This document shows positions 1 through 8,719 of a stretch of 28,174 nucleotides of DNA, piece by piece. This DNA comes from Prevotella sp. (GTDB taxonomy: Bacteria > Bacteroidota > Bacteroidia > Bacteroidales > Bacteroidaceae). The translations under genes were made by a program, and so were the position numbers. Position 1 is the stretch's first letter; every line of letters starts with the position of its first letter. The notes below the pieces were generated by a model, which saw nothing but the letters and a program-made list of their open reading frames with translations, was not told the origin of the DNA and did not search any database. The stretch covers positions 1 through 28,174 of the forward strand of contig JAEEZP010000078.1 of the NCBI GenBank assembly GCA_016291915.1, read 5' to 3'.

Positions 1-1623
1 ATTCAGATGATCTTGTTCCAACCAACCGAGTTTTTCCCGATGCGGACAGTCGGTAAGCACAGCCTGCATATTACTGCGTTCAGCCCGCTCAATCAGTCGG
101 TGGGTCTTGGTGAACAGCTCATTGGAACACTCAAACATAGAGCCTTCCGGTGCACTGTTATAAACGAAACAACTGTTCAGTTGGTGGATGACAGGTAATC
201 CCTGGGGATTGGGCTGTCCTTCCAATACAGCACCTTCCACTTGAATATACCGATAGCCATAGTATGCAAAACGGGGATGCCAGTATTCCCGGCCTTCGCC
301 CTTCAGCGTATATTCATAAAAGTGCTGTCTGCCGGTCATACGCTGGTCGACACATCCTTGTGGAAAGAGTCGTTCTCCAACAAACAGGGTGACCTTCTGC
401 CCGGCCTTTCCTGAAACGAGTATCTCTGGGAATCCGGCAAGGTTCTGTCCCATGTCACAGACGAAAGCGGAAGCATCGACCGCCCGTTTCATCTTATCAC
501 TGACAATAGCCAGTGAGTCAGCAGGAATCTTGTTCCACTCCTTGATAGCATAACGCTCCATGATCTTTACGGGAGGAGCTGTCTGTATGCGTAACTTCCC
601 TAAAGGAGCCTCTACGACGGCTGCCTCTTTCCAACCCTTGTCGTCAAACGTTCCGAGATAAGCATCCGACTGCTCCAGACGTGCATCATAGGATTCCCCA
701 CCATACATACAGTTGTAGGTAATCGGACTGAGTGACCATTTCCAACTCTCATCGCTGCGCATAACCTGCTGCGTACCATCGGAGTAGTTGACAATCATCT
801 TGAAGATCAGCTTCGGAGCACCGAAGGAGGTTTGTAACTTGGTATATCTGCCCAGTCGCTGAACGTTGAACATACCGTTACCCAATAATACATGGACAGC
901 ATTACGCGCGTTCCTTATTATATATGGGGTGACATCATAGAGTTGATAGTAAACGGTCTTGTCGTATTCACTCCATAATGGTGCAAACTCACTGTCACCG
1001 ATCTTCTTACCATTGATGGATAACTCATAGTGACCAAGTCCGCAGACATATACCACGGCATTGAGAATTTTCTTCTTCCCGGTCTTGAGTCCTTTACGAA
1101 GGATAATACTCCTGGCCGACAGGGTGTCCACCTCCGCCCATGCATTCTTGAAGACATCCTTCTTAAAATCAGCGTTGCTCCATCTGCCTGTGGGAATCTT
1201 TGCATCAGCTTTGCTGATGGCACCGATCCATTGCGCATCAATCGTCTTGGGTGCCACATAGATGGTTTGCGGATCACTCCATGCGGAAGGATTACCCGAA
1301 CGGTCCCATACCCGTACCTGCCACTGATATCCGTATTTGTTCTCTGACAGGGTGGGGAGGGAGATATGCTGACTCTCGGAAGACATCACTTTTTCCCCTT
1401 GATAAATCTTCTTTCCTGTAACTCTTTCTTTCACCTCTATCTGATAGGCTGTCTGGATATCGTTCCGGATATCCGATGACAGTTGCCAGCCCACCTGTAT
1501 GGCCTGCTCGACGACAGCATCTCCACTCTGGTAGTTACAGGTGGTTCTCGTTATACTTATCGTTGCATTGCAGGGAAGATAGCTGAGGAGTGCTACAAAG
1601 GTCAAAAAGATACTTTTCTTCAT
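1..1623 (-). CDS. GH78 alpha-L-rhamnosidase, C-terminus cut off by window edge
   Basis: I translated this frame by hand: it is open for 541 codons from the ATG at 1623 to the window edge, so the 3' end of the gene is missing. The N-terminus (MKKSIFLTFVALLSYL...) is a signal peptide, so the enzyme is probably periplasmic. Residues about 25-120 look like a fibronectin-type module, followed by the beta-sandwich N-terminal domains of bacterial rhamnosidases. The last residues visible, TDCPHREKLGWLEQDHLN, are the GH78 signature at the start of the (alpha/alpha)6 catalytic barrel, which carries conserved acidic catalytic residues. Family members hydrolyse terminal alpha-L-rhamnose. The start codon overlaps the stop of the preceding gene (ATGA), so translation is probably coupled and this is the fourth gene of the GH106-led operon. 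The remaining barrel and the base residue lie outside the window. Confidence 0.93.
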   Translation of the reverse strand, partial: MKKSIFLTFVALLSYLPCNATISITRTTCNYQSGDAVVEQAIQVGWQLSSDIRNDIQTAYQIEVKERVTGKKIYQGEKVMSSESQHISLPTLSENKYGYQWQVRVWDRSGNPSAWSDPQTIYVAPKTIDAQWIGAISKADAKIPTGRWSNADFKKDVFKNAWAEVDTLSARSIILRKGLKTGKKKILNAVVYVCGLGHYELSINGKKIGDSEFAPLWSEYDKTVYYQLYDVTPYIIRNARNAVHVLLGNGMFNVQRLGRYTKLQTSFGAPKLIFKMIVNYSDGTQQVMRSDESWKWSLSPITYNCMYGGESYDARLEQSDAYLGTFDDKGWKEAAVVEAPLGKLRIQTAPPVKIMERYAIKEWNKIPADSLAIVSDKMKRAVDASAFVCDMGQNLAGFPEILVSGKAGQKVTLFVGERLFPQGCVDQRMTGRQHFYEYTLKGEGREYWHPRFAYYGYRYIQVEGAVLEGQPNPQGLPVIHQLNSCFVYNSAPEGSMFECSNELFTKTHRLIERAERSNMQAVLTDCPHREKLGWLEQDHLN

Positions 1624-3776
1624 GGTGTGATGATTTTACCGTCTTTCATTTCTGCTATAACACTCCGTCCACCGGTGGCATGTAGCTTAAACTTTACATT
1701 CCATGATTTGGGCCATGAGGGGAAGAGAAGGAGTTCTCCTGCCGGCGTCTCCTGTAAGAGCATCTCCTGCAGACTGATCATCGCAGAACCGCCACGGTTG
1801 CAGTCGGGAGCCCAGTCAAAAGCTGGTTCCCAGAATGCGGGGAAGCGGTAAGGACCGTCTGCAAACTTCTCTTTCATCAGCCGGGCTGCCTCATCGGTGA
1901 GTCCCAGGCATGCAGCCCAGATAGGATCTTGTTTCCATCCCTTACTGCTTCGCATCTCAATGGCGTGTGGGTCGTAGAGATAGGTATTCCTTGCGATATC
2001 CAGATGGGGTCTGCCCAAACCGTAGATTCTCCAAGGGAAGACCGGATACAGTTGTGGTGTTTCCACATTCTGAATACGTGCCCATACGATGGCAGGTGCA
2101 ATACAAGTCTTGTCTTCAACGGTACGCAGTGGGATTTCCGGGATGTGTGATGCCTGCGCACTGTCTTTCCCCCATGCCTGATGGACGGCCATGAGGGCAG
2201 CGATCGTGCTGGAGGGGTTATAAGCCATCTTATACGTTTCACAGCCACTGCCGGGGTAAATGATCAGTTTTCCATCGGCATCAAACGCTTTGACACCTCT
2301 TTTCGATGCTTCATACTGGTAGTGTGCATCGAAGAAAGTCAGGCAGTCACGGATCAGTGGCTCATAAGGTGTGATGTCGAAGTCAGCATAATCCTTAGCC
2401 TGCAGGATCATCAGACAGAATTCCAGTACCGTGTCCCATTCGTATTCCAGCCAGGCATTACGCTCTACGCCACGATCGGATCCTTCGCGGAACTTTCCGT
2501 ATTCTGTTGGATTGGGTAATCCGAAGTTTTCTATCTGTTCGGCAAAGCAAGCACCGTCGTGCGACCAGAAGAACTTCGTACGTGTCCTGGCATTCGGTAA
2601 CATCCGCAGATAAGTATCAAACTGTGCTTTCATCAGGTCGGTATCACCGCTTTTCAATAAGGGCCAGTAGACCAACCGTTGATTCTGGGCCGTCATCGTT
2701 CCTCCTCCCCACTTACGGTAGTCGGGGGTGAAAGGTGCTGCGCTGTCAACAAAGACCGGGTCGAAGGTGAAGATGCCGCCATTGAACTTCGTGGGCCATT
2801 CACTATAGGCATTACAGCCTAACATATACCGGAACAACTCATAGTTACGCAACAAAGGTTTCAGTTCTTCATTGTCACTGATAATCCAACTGCGCTGCCA
2901 ATAGTCGTGCCACCAGCTGCTACTGCGTTTCTTGTATGTCTTGAGGGACAGGTTTGAGAAAGAATGGGGTGCCGCTTCCTTCTCGTGGTTGTCTGCCATG
3001 ATACGTACCACGGTTTTCCGGATATCCTGGCTCGTGAAATCCCATGCCTGATAGTCGGTGCTGACATATTGTCCCTGATGTATTCCTTTGTATGTAAAAG
3101 AAGGAGCCTCCATGATCAGTCGCATCTTCCTGCCTGCTAAAGGATTCTGCAATTGCGGTTTGATGGGGTCCAACCCCTCACGGGTGACGGTATAGTCGAA
3201 GACGGTCTGCTCCTTGTTAACATGCAAAACCTCCAAACGGTGACCGGAAGGGATGATCTTGTCAGCAAGGGTGACACAGTCTTGTGGAACATTCCATTTA
3301 TAGGAGCACTGTTGGCATTCTGCTTTGGTAACCTGACGGTCGTGATATCTCCAGCTTTCATAACTCAGTGTGGCACCGGTCTTCCTTTGGGCATCCAGCT
3401 CCATGAAGACAATAGGTTCGAAGACATCTGCCCATAGATGCACTTTCACCCCCGTACCTTTTATATATATAGTACCGTCGGACAGACATAACCGCTGTTC
3501 GAAATCCTTGGCAAAGGGGTTGCCTTCGATATGCAGGCGCCAACGCCCGGCTTTCAGCAAGGTGTTATTCTCATCGAACCAGCCCGACTGTTGCAGATAG
3601 AAAAGGAGATCACCATCTTCCACCCATACGTTTAAACCGATATCATGACCACCGCAAGGCATCGACTCACTGGCATTCTTGCTTTGTGATGTCCATACAT
3701 AATCTTGCGGCAGGTAGTCGGCAGCTTGTAATATTGAGGCTGAAAAGACGATGAGCAATAGGAGACTTTTCTTCAT
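1620..3776 (-). CDS. Exported DUF5703-type putative glycoside hydrolase
   Basis: This is a 718-residue protein with a clear signal peptide (MKKSLLLLIVFSASILQAA). The N-terminal half is beta-rich and has the MPCGGHDIGLNVWVEDGDLL signature typical of DUF5703 proteins. The middle and C-terminal half (about residues 290-650) reads as an alpha-toroid, with acidic patches such as EGSDRGVERNAWLEYEWDTV. The end (LLFPSWPKSWNVKFKLHATG) resembles the C-terminal beta domain of GH95-like six-hairpin glycosidases. I know of no assigned activity for this family. Its position between an acetylesterase and a rhamnosidase suggests it attacks another linkage of the same glycan. It overlaps the GH78 gene by 4 bp, and a CTATAG repeat array lies 15 bp upstream of its ATG. 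Glycosidase is an inference from fold resemblance and context. Confidence 0.8.
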   Translation of the reverse strand: MKKSLLLLIVFSASILQAADYLPQDYVWTSQSKNASESMPCGGHDIGLNVWVEDGDLLFYLQQSGWFDENNTLLKAGRWRLHIEGNPFAKDFEQRLCLSDGTIYIKGTGVKVHLWADVFEPIVFMELDAQRKTGATLSYESWRYHDRQVTKAECQQCSYKWNVPQDCVTLADKIIPSGHRLEVLHVNKEQTVFDYTVTREGLDPIKPQLQNPLAGRKMRLIMEAPSFTYKGIHQGQYVSTDYQAWDFTSQDIRKTVVRIMADNHEKEAAPHSFSNLSLKTYKKRSSSWWHDYWQRSWIISDNEELKPLLRNYELFRYMLGCNAYSEWPTKFNGGIFTFDPVFVDSAAPFTPDYRKWGGGTMTAQNQRLVYWPLLKSGDTDLMKAQFDTYLRMLPNARTRTKFFWSHDGACFAEQIENFGLPNPTEYGKFREGSDRGVERNAWLEYEWDTVLEFCLMILQAKDYADFDITPYEPLIRDCLTFFDAHYQYEASKRGVKAFDADGKLIIYPGSGCETYKMAYNPSSTIAALMAVHQAWGKDSAQASHIPEIPLRTVEDKTCIAPAIVWARIQNVETPQLYPVFPWRIYGLGRPHLDIARNTYLYDPHAIEMRSSKGWKQDPIWAACLGLTDEAARLMKEKFADGPYRFPAFWEPAFDWAPDCNRGGSAMISLQEMLLQETPAGELLLFPSWPKSWNVKFKLHATGGRSVIAEMKDGKIITP

Positions 3777-3791
3777 GATTATTAATTTTTA

Positions 3792-3841
3792 ATAGTGCCT
3801 ATAGTACCTATAGTAACTATAGTGCCTATAGGCTATAGTAA
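3792..3841. repeat. Intergenic CTATAG 9-bp-unit array, copy 1
   Basis: The plus strand shows consecutive units atagtgc, ctatagtac, ctatagtaa, ctatagtgc, ctatagg and ctatagtaa, each built on the palindrome CTATAG. A 34-base core (3799-3832) matches the array at 22038-22071 with one mismatch (A versus G). It fills most of the 77-bp gap between the esterase stop and the DUF5703 start, ending 15 bp before that ATG, inside a minus-strand operon. Confidence 0.85.
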
Positions 3842-3853
3842 TCCTGATTCTAC

Positions 3854-5260
3854 TTACTTCTCCCAATTATCTGTTCGGAAGGAGCTGACGGGCAGGCCGT
3901 CGTGCATCAGGTCACCATCCACCCAGTTCTTGAAAGCATATCTCACGGCAACAGGTTTTTTCACGTTCTTACTCTTGACATATACCTTGTTACGGTCTAT
4001 CCATGCCTTTGCGGGATGGAACACCTTGTCTTCACCGGCAACCTCAAAGAGATCACTCGTAGTGCCATGCTCAAAGTAAACCCACTCTTTACTGCGGCTG
4101 AAAGAGACAATGGCCGTATCGTTCTTAAACGTCACATTACTATAGGTGGCAAACTCCGGTAACCCCTTTACACCATAGGTGTTGGCCAGCGCTAAGATAG
4201 CCAGACGCTCACCGGCCTCTTTCTTTTTTCTCGGATGGATGCCATATTCCAGACCGGCATCCAGCAGTACGGCCATGCGCGCGTTGTTGACAAGTGATTC
4301 TACCTTCAGTTGTTGTTCACGGAGGAAAGCACTGTTATCCTTCCAGTCAATCAGGGAATATTCGTATGGAGCAATCTGACAATAGTAGAAGGGGAAATCA
4401 CCCTGTTGCCACTCAGCACGCCATCCTTTGATCATGTTGCTGAGCATCCCGGAGTAAGTCTTGTAACGGGGCACGTTATCCTCACCCTGATACCAGATGA
4501 CACCGCGCATCGTATAACCGATCAGCGGGTGGAGCATACCGTTATATAATACGGTGGCACAACGGTTTTTCGACCAGATATCTTCTTCCTTATAGGGAAT
4601 CTTCGTCTCGGGATAGGCTTTCAGCCATTCTGCCTTCGACCATGCCTCACAAGAGCTGCCTCCCCAACTGGCGTGGAGCAGTCCTACGGGTACCCCTAAC
4701 ACCTTACGCAGATACTTTCCGAAGAAATAGGCTGTAGCACTGAAGTCACGAATATGCTGGGCATCGGCAATCATCCACTCACCGGTAACATCATCCACAG
4801 GGTTCAGCTGACTGTTTCTTTTTACATTGAAAGTGCGCAGCAGAGGATCATGCCCGTCGAGTTGTTCTTCGATGGCATGTGCAACAGGCTGTGCCTTGAA
4901 ACCTTTCATCTGCATCTCCATGTTACTCTGTCCGCTGCATATCCATACCTCTCCCACGAGGATATCTTTCAAGATGGTCTGCTCACCGTCGTTGAAGAGG
5001 ATCCTGTAAGGTCCTCCGGCCACAGGACTGTTGAGGGTCGTTTTCCAGCGTCCGTCACCGTCTGTCTTCACGGTATAGGTATAATTATCCCATGTCGTAG
5101 TGATGAGGATGTCTGCATTCGGCTTGGCAGTACCCCAGAAATTCACTTTTGTCTCACGTTGAATGACCATTCCGTTGCTGAACATCTTCGGCAATGTAAC
5201 CTTCGCCCCGATCGGAAGAGTCAGCAATACTGTTACTAATGATAATAAATACTTTTTCAT
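3854..5260 (-). CDS. Sialate O-acetylesterase-family SGNH carbohydrate esterase
   Basis: This is a 468-residue exported protein (signal peptide MKKYLLSLVTVLLTLPIGA). A short beta domain at residues about 20-95 (NGMVIQRETKVNFWGTA) is the usual N-terminal part of this family. The nucleophile motif CSGQSNME puts Ser112 at the active site, followed by the family blocks LLHASWGGSSCEAW and GVIWYQGEDN, and by GIHPRKKKEAGERLA with His342. The Asp often seen two or three residues before this His is not there; Asp334 is the nearest upstream. Characterised relatives remove acetyl groups from sialic acids or from plant polysaccharides such as xyloglucan (CE20-like). Next to rhamnosidases, deacetylation of a pectic or hemicellulosic side chain is more likely than sialic acid. 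It starts 3 bp after the GH106 stop, so it belongs to the same operon. Confidence 0.9.
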   Translation of the reverse strand: MKKYLLSLVTVLLTLPIGAKVTLPKMFSNGMVIQRETKVNFWGTAKPNADILITTTWDNYTYTVKTDGDGRWKTTLNSPVAGGPYRILFNDGEQTILKDILVGEVWICSGQSNMEMQMKGFKAQPVAHAIEEQLDGHDPLLRTFNVKRNSQLNPVDDVTGEWMIADAQHIRDFSATAYFFGKYLRKVLGVPVGLLHASWGGSSCEAWSKAEWLKAYPETKIPYKEEDIWSKNRCATVLYNGMLHPLIGYTMRGVIWYQGEDNVPRYKTYSGMLSNMIKGWRAEWQQGDFPFYYCQIAPYEYSLIDWKDNSAFLREQQLKVESLVNNARMAVLLDAGLEYGIHPRKKKEAGERLAILALANTYGVKGLPEFATYSNVTFKNDTAIVSFSRSKEWVYFEHGTTSDLFEVAGEDKVFHPAKAWIDRNKVYVKSKNVKKPVAVRYAFKNWVDGDLMHDGLPVSSFRTDNWEK

Positions 5261-5263
5261 ATG

Positions 5264-7690
5264 CTATTTTTTATTATATTCTAAAGTGATGGGACCGAGC
5301 AATCCTGCCAGCAGCACAGTCTTTTCCGCCCTGCGATATTTGCCGTTGGTCCATATTCCTTCGTAGGGAGGCATTCCGTTGTCGGCACCCAAGAGGGCAT
5401 TTGCCCAGGTGTTCACCACGCTTATCTTCAGTGTGTTCTTTCCTTTGCGTACGGCTTTGCTGATATCCACACGGTAGGGAGCCAGCCAGGTAGTACCGCA
5501 GTTGATGCCGTTAACCTCTACCGTTGCGATGTCTTTCACCTCGCCGAGATCCAGATAAGCTTCGGAGACATTGCCGCATTTGAAAGTTGTCTCATAGGTG
5601 ACATGCCCTGAATAATATTTGATCTTCGGGTTTTCGGAAGTACTCCAGTCAAACAACTGCCCTTTCTGTATCTGTTCTTGATTCTCCAGGAATGTAATCT
5701 GCCAACGGTTGTCTTGCAGCTCCTGATAACTCTCTGGTTGTGTCATCTGGGATACCTGTCCGAGGGGATGATCCGTAAAGACGACAAACACGGAATGATA
5801 TCCTCTCAGTTGTATTTCTTTGCTGCCTTCATATATTCTGCCGCTGACAGCATCGAAGAGATATCGGTGGGCACGCTGCTGGCGGAAGTTTGGTACGAAG
5901 AACATTTCTTCTGCTGTGAGGTTCGCCAGGAAGTAGATATCTGCCTCTGCGCCGGTGCGATGGATAAAATCGACACCTTCCGGCAGATCCACATCACGGG
6001 GTATGCCCAATGACGACAGATCGTCTTCCTTCCAGGGTTCTGTCAGCACGATCTTTTTCTTTCCTTTCAACGCTGCTATCTTCTCCCAGTTTACCAGACG
6101 GTCGGGATTCAGCAGATGACCGGGCGGAATGACGACCACGGGATGGTCAACCGACAATAAAGCATCCTCATTCACCGAATCATATTTGTAGCCATGCAGG
6201 GGATTGGTAAACTGATCTGCTTTGGTCATGTTTTTTGTATGATTGACACCTACCGGACTCACCTCCATGGGCAACCCTTCATTAGCGATACGCTCCTGTT
6301 CCTGTTGCAGCAGTTTCTCTCCGAACAAACCGGGAAGTGCTCCTGTTAACCGTTCCGGCAGTAAGGCTCTGCGGGGCACTTCATTACCGGTATATACGGC
6401 GATGTCGGTGACGGGATTGCCATAGCGCAGCAACACCTGACAGCGGGTGATATAATCGGAGAAGGCTTTCAACTCATTCCACCAGGTATTGTCTCTCTGG
6501 AAGAAGGTTCCTATACCGTCGAGGGTCATGCCCGGACGCCGGTCCAACCAGGGATTAAGCGTGTTGACATGATACACGATACCGTTGATACCCATGCAGA
6601 AACTACGGTCGAGCAGGGGCTTCAGCATGGCCGGTGTCTCATCCCAGGTGCCTCTCACCTCCGTAAATCCCTCTGCCTGAACGATGTTCTTGCGGTAGAT
6701 ATGTGCACCACTGATGGCATCGAGCATGTCATTGGGTTTGTCGTGGGTGGGTGAGTTGAGCCAGAACTCTCCCATGGGGAAGTCGGAATGCTGATAATGC
6801 AGTAGTCCGTCGCTTACCATCGTGGGTGCCACGCACTCTGTAGATAACTGCATGCCGTCACGTTTAGCCAACTTCTCTACCTCATCGAAGAAGATTTCGT
6901 TAATCAACTCGGCAATGGTCAGACGAACATCCCGTAAGACCATGTCGCTCTTTTCCCTGCTTTCCATCAACACTCCGGCAAAGGTGGGTAGCCATGGATG
7001 CAGCTCATATCCTCGGCGCTGCAGGAATTCCTTGGCGAAGTTGCTGCTCCAGTTCTGTGAACCACACTCCCAACTATCCACATGCAGTCGTTTGATCACT
7101 TGGTGAGCATCGCGTTTCAGTATCTGCCCGAACCAATGACTGTATTGTTTCTGTATGGCAGCGCGGGAGAACTTATCACACTCTAATCCTCTGCCGCCGC
7201 CACCGGTGGCATTCGTATGCCCGGTGCTGGTATGTCCCATTCGCAGGATATGCCAACGGCCTTCCGGCAAGTCGATATCCAGCTCATTGCCGTTCAAAGA
7301 GGAAGTAAGGTTCCTGAAAGCATTCAGCGGCAATGCATCCGTAGCATCGAGGGATTGCTTGGACACACGCCATACCAATCCTGACTTCCCTTCGTACCCG
7401 TCGATAACAGGTTCAGAACCCAGTTGTATCTCCGCAATCTTCAGGTTGGGCTTCCATTTGGCAGCATCTAAGTCTTCCGACCCAGGGTCCGATCCCTTTG
7501 GATCCCAATGGAACTTATAATAGCGGGCTGTGGTCTTCGGAACGGAATAAGTGGCGTATGCCCCTGTATTCTGCCACCCTTGTCGTGCCGGCGCTATCTC
7601 TTTGATAAAACGATAGTCCACCCCATCGTCGGAAGCATACACTTTCCATCGGTGTGCCTGTATGTTGTTACCACCCGTGATGATCTTCAC
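5264..7690 (-). CDS. GH106 catalytic fragment downstream of the TGA
   Basis: The frame is open from just after the TGA at 7735. The first possible restart is a GTG at 7690, which would be residue 208 of the whole protein, and the fragment from there has no signal peptide. It carries an F5/8-type beta segment (WKVYASDDGVDYRFIKEI), the barrel with VDSWECGSQNW (Glu415 in full-length numbering), TECVAPTM (Glu492) and DFPMGEFW (Glu515), which I take as the candidate catalytic or calcium-binding acids. The C-terminal jelly-roll ends VNTWANALLG...MPPYEGIWTN. GH106 enzymes cleave alpha-L-rhamnosidic bonds in pectins. Without readthrough this part would lack both barrel strand 1 and an export signal. 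Confidence 0.85.
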   Translation of the reverse strand: MKIITGGNNIQAHRWKVYASDDGVDYRFIKEIAPARQGWQNTGAYATYSVPKTTARYYKFHWDPKGSDPGSEDLDAAKWKPNLKIAEIQLGSEPVIDGYEGKSGLVWRVSKQSLDATDALPLNAFRNLTSSLNGNELDIDLPEGRWHILRMGHTSTGHTNATGGGGRGLECDKFSRAAIQKQYSHWFGQILKRDAHQVIKRLHVDSWECGSQNWSSNFAKEFLQRRGYELHPWLPTFAGVLMESREKSDMVLRDVRLTIAELINEIFFDEVEKLAKRDGMQLSTECVAPTMVSDGLLHYQHSDFPMGEFWLNSPTHDKPNDMLDAISGAHIYRKNIVQAEGFTEVRGTWDETPAMLKPLLDRSFCMGINGIVYHVNTLNPWLDRRPGMTLDGIGTFFQRDNTWWNELKAFSDYITRCQVLLRYGNPVTDIAVYTGNEVPRRALLPERLTGALPGLFGEKLLQQEQERIANEGLPMEVSPVGVNHTKNMTKADQFTNPLHGYKYDSVNEDALLSVDHPVVVIPPGHLLNPDRLVNWEKIAALKGKKKIVLTEPWKEDDLSSLGIPRDVDLPEGVDFIHRTGAEADIYFLANLTAEEMFFVPNFRQQRAHRYLFDAVSGRIYEGSKEIQLRGYHSVFVVFTDHPLGQVSQMTQPESYQELQDNRWQITFLENQEQIQKGQLFDWSTSENPKIKYYSGHVTYETTFKCGNVSEAYLDLGEVKDIATVEVNGINCGTTWLAPYRVDISKAVRKGKNTLKISVVNTWANALLGADNGMPPYEGIWTNGKYRRAEKTVLLAGLLGPITLEYNKK

Positions 7691-7732
7691 TTGTTGCAGC
7701 GTGAATGGCTGATCGTAGGTATAGAGGATGTC

Positions 7733-8311
7733 TCAGGGTGATGAGGAGCTGAAAGGAAAGGCTACCGAACTGGTAGGCTTACGGTTGTCGTAGCCTGTCG
7801 CAGGGTATGCAAAGACGGCAATATCCTCGTAATATCCTTGGAGATGGGCAGGCACCTGCAGTGATATCTTTCTTTTTCCTCCCGAGATGACCGTATCGGC
7901 ATACACCACTTTCTGCATCGATTCCTCCGGTGTGATCCAGGGGCCTCCTGCCAAGGCAAAACCGTCGGAGATATGAATACCGAGATCCAGTTGCAGGGAA
8001 TCTGCCACGCGGAATACAGTATCCATCCGTTTCCACCAGTTGTCCGACAACTGCCGGGCTTGCCCGTTATACTGTGCGCCGTCAGACACATCCTTGATCG
8101 GCATCAGATAAGCCCCTGCTATACCTGCTTGTTTCATGGCCTTCAGGTCAGTGCGGACACCTTCGTCGGTCACACAGCCATACATCCAATACCAGAATGT
8201 CCAGGGCTGGAAATCTTTGGTTGGCTGCAGATAATTGTTAACCCACTGTTGCTGTGCTTGTCCCTGTAGCAGAAAGACACCGAGAAGAGCAAGGCAAAGA
8301 TATCTCTTCAT
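7733..8311 (-). CDS. GH106 N-terminal fragment (signal peptide and first barrel strand)
   Basis: I chose the ATG at 8311 because it starts MKRYLCLALLGVFLLQGQAQ, a clean signal peptide; an ATG four codons upstream (8323) would only add MYAY. The 192 residues contain the first TIM-barrel strand of GH106 (PWTFWYWMYGCVTDEGVRTD, then LKAMKQAGIAGAYLMP) and end SVAFPFSSSSP at the TGA. This fragment lacks the expected catalytic glutamates and would be inactive alone. Confidence 0.8.
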   Translation of the reverse strand: MKRYLCLALLGVFLLQGQAQQQWVNNYLQPTKDFQPWTFWYWMYGCVTDEGVRTDLKAMKQAGIAGAYLMPIKDVSDGAQYNGQARQLSDNWWKRMDTVFRVADSLQLDLGIHISDGFALAGGPWITPEESMQKVVYADTVISGGKRKISLQVPAHLQGYYEDIAVFAYPATGYDNRKPTSSVAFPFSSSSP

Positions 8312-8719
8312 ATACGCGTACATATATTATTTAAGTGAATATTATTTATAAAGACTCATAAATACCTTTTTTGTAATCATAATATAAATAGTCTCCAGAT
8401 TATCCGTATCTGACTTTGTTGAAAAATTTTAAAACCATGCTGTTGCGAGTCATCAAAATTGGTGTCAGCTGATAATCCAATCATACGGATTAATGCTAAT
8501 GATACATTGATATAATACAGGGGAAAAACCTTTTTACACACACTTATTGTTAATAAATCAAAAATTACCCCGTCCTTGTTATCAATAATTTGGATTTGTT
8601 TTTCTTTTTTAGTAATTTTGGCAGTCGTTCACCTTTTATGCCCTGCAAAATGGGCTTGAGGACACATGAAGAAGAATTCTTTTTATAATTATTATAAACT
8701 TTAAAAACGAGAGAGATTT
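8312..8719. other. Divergent control region between GH106 operon and susC operon
   Basis: This is about 408 bp of AT-rich DNA without a convincing gene, placed between two divergent start codons. The susC side has a good promoter (separate entry) and a roughly 90-nt leader with a small GCCC...GGGC hairpin at about 8640-8655. On the GH106 side I found no perfect TAnnTTTG box. An 8-bp inverted pair, ATCCGTAT (8402-8409) and ATACGGAT (8483-8490), is present but about one such pair is expected by chance in a region this size. No regulator gene is adjacent. Confidence 0.6.
8589..8620 (+). promoter_or_regulatory. Bacteroidetes-type promoter of the susC operon
   Basis: TTTG at 8589-8592, a 20-bp spacer and TAATTTTG at 8613-8620 match the Bacteroidetes -33 (TTTG) and -7 (TAnnTTTG) boxes with good spacing. 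Transcription would start near 8627 and leave a leader of about 90 nt before the susC ATG at 8720. Confidence 0.6.

Larger units (their letters stand above)
5264..8311 (-). pseudogene. GH106 alpha-L-rhamnosidase gene interrupted by one in-frame TGA
   Basis: Two adjacent open stretches are in the same reading frame and separated only by a TGA at 7735-7733. Read through, they give about 1015 codons, the normal length of an exported GH106 enzyme. There is no frameshift and no missing sequence, and 808 codons downstream of the stop remain open. First gene of the minus-strand operon, divergent from susC. Either a recent nonsense mutation, a sequencing error, or readthrough; the sequence cannot tell these apart. 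As written the full enzyme is not made by ordinary translation. Confidence 0.85.

Noticed and set aside
918..1347. Open frames of 105-119 codons on both strands inside the GH78 gene
   Set aside because: They are shadows of the continuous GH78 frame, which carries the family motifs.
7733..7735. TGA as selenocysteine or reassigned codon
   Set aside because: TGA ends other genes here (for example the DUF5703 gene and the beta-helix gene), and no selenocysteine hairpin or Cys-type active site is apparent after it.
8402..8490. 8-bp inverted pair ATCCGTAT/ATACGGAT in the GH106-susC divergent region as a regulator site
   Set aside because: About one such pair is expected by chance in a region of 400 bp, and the flanks do not extend the match.
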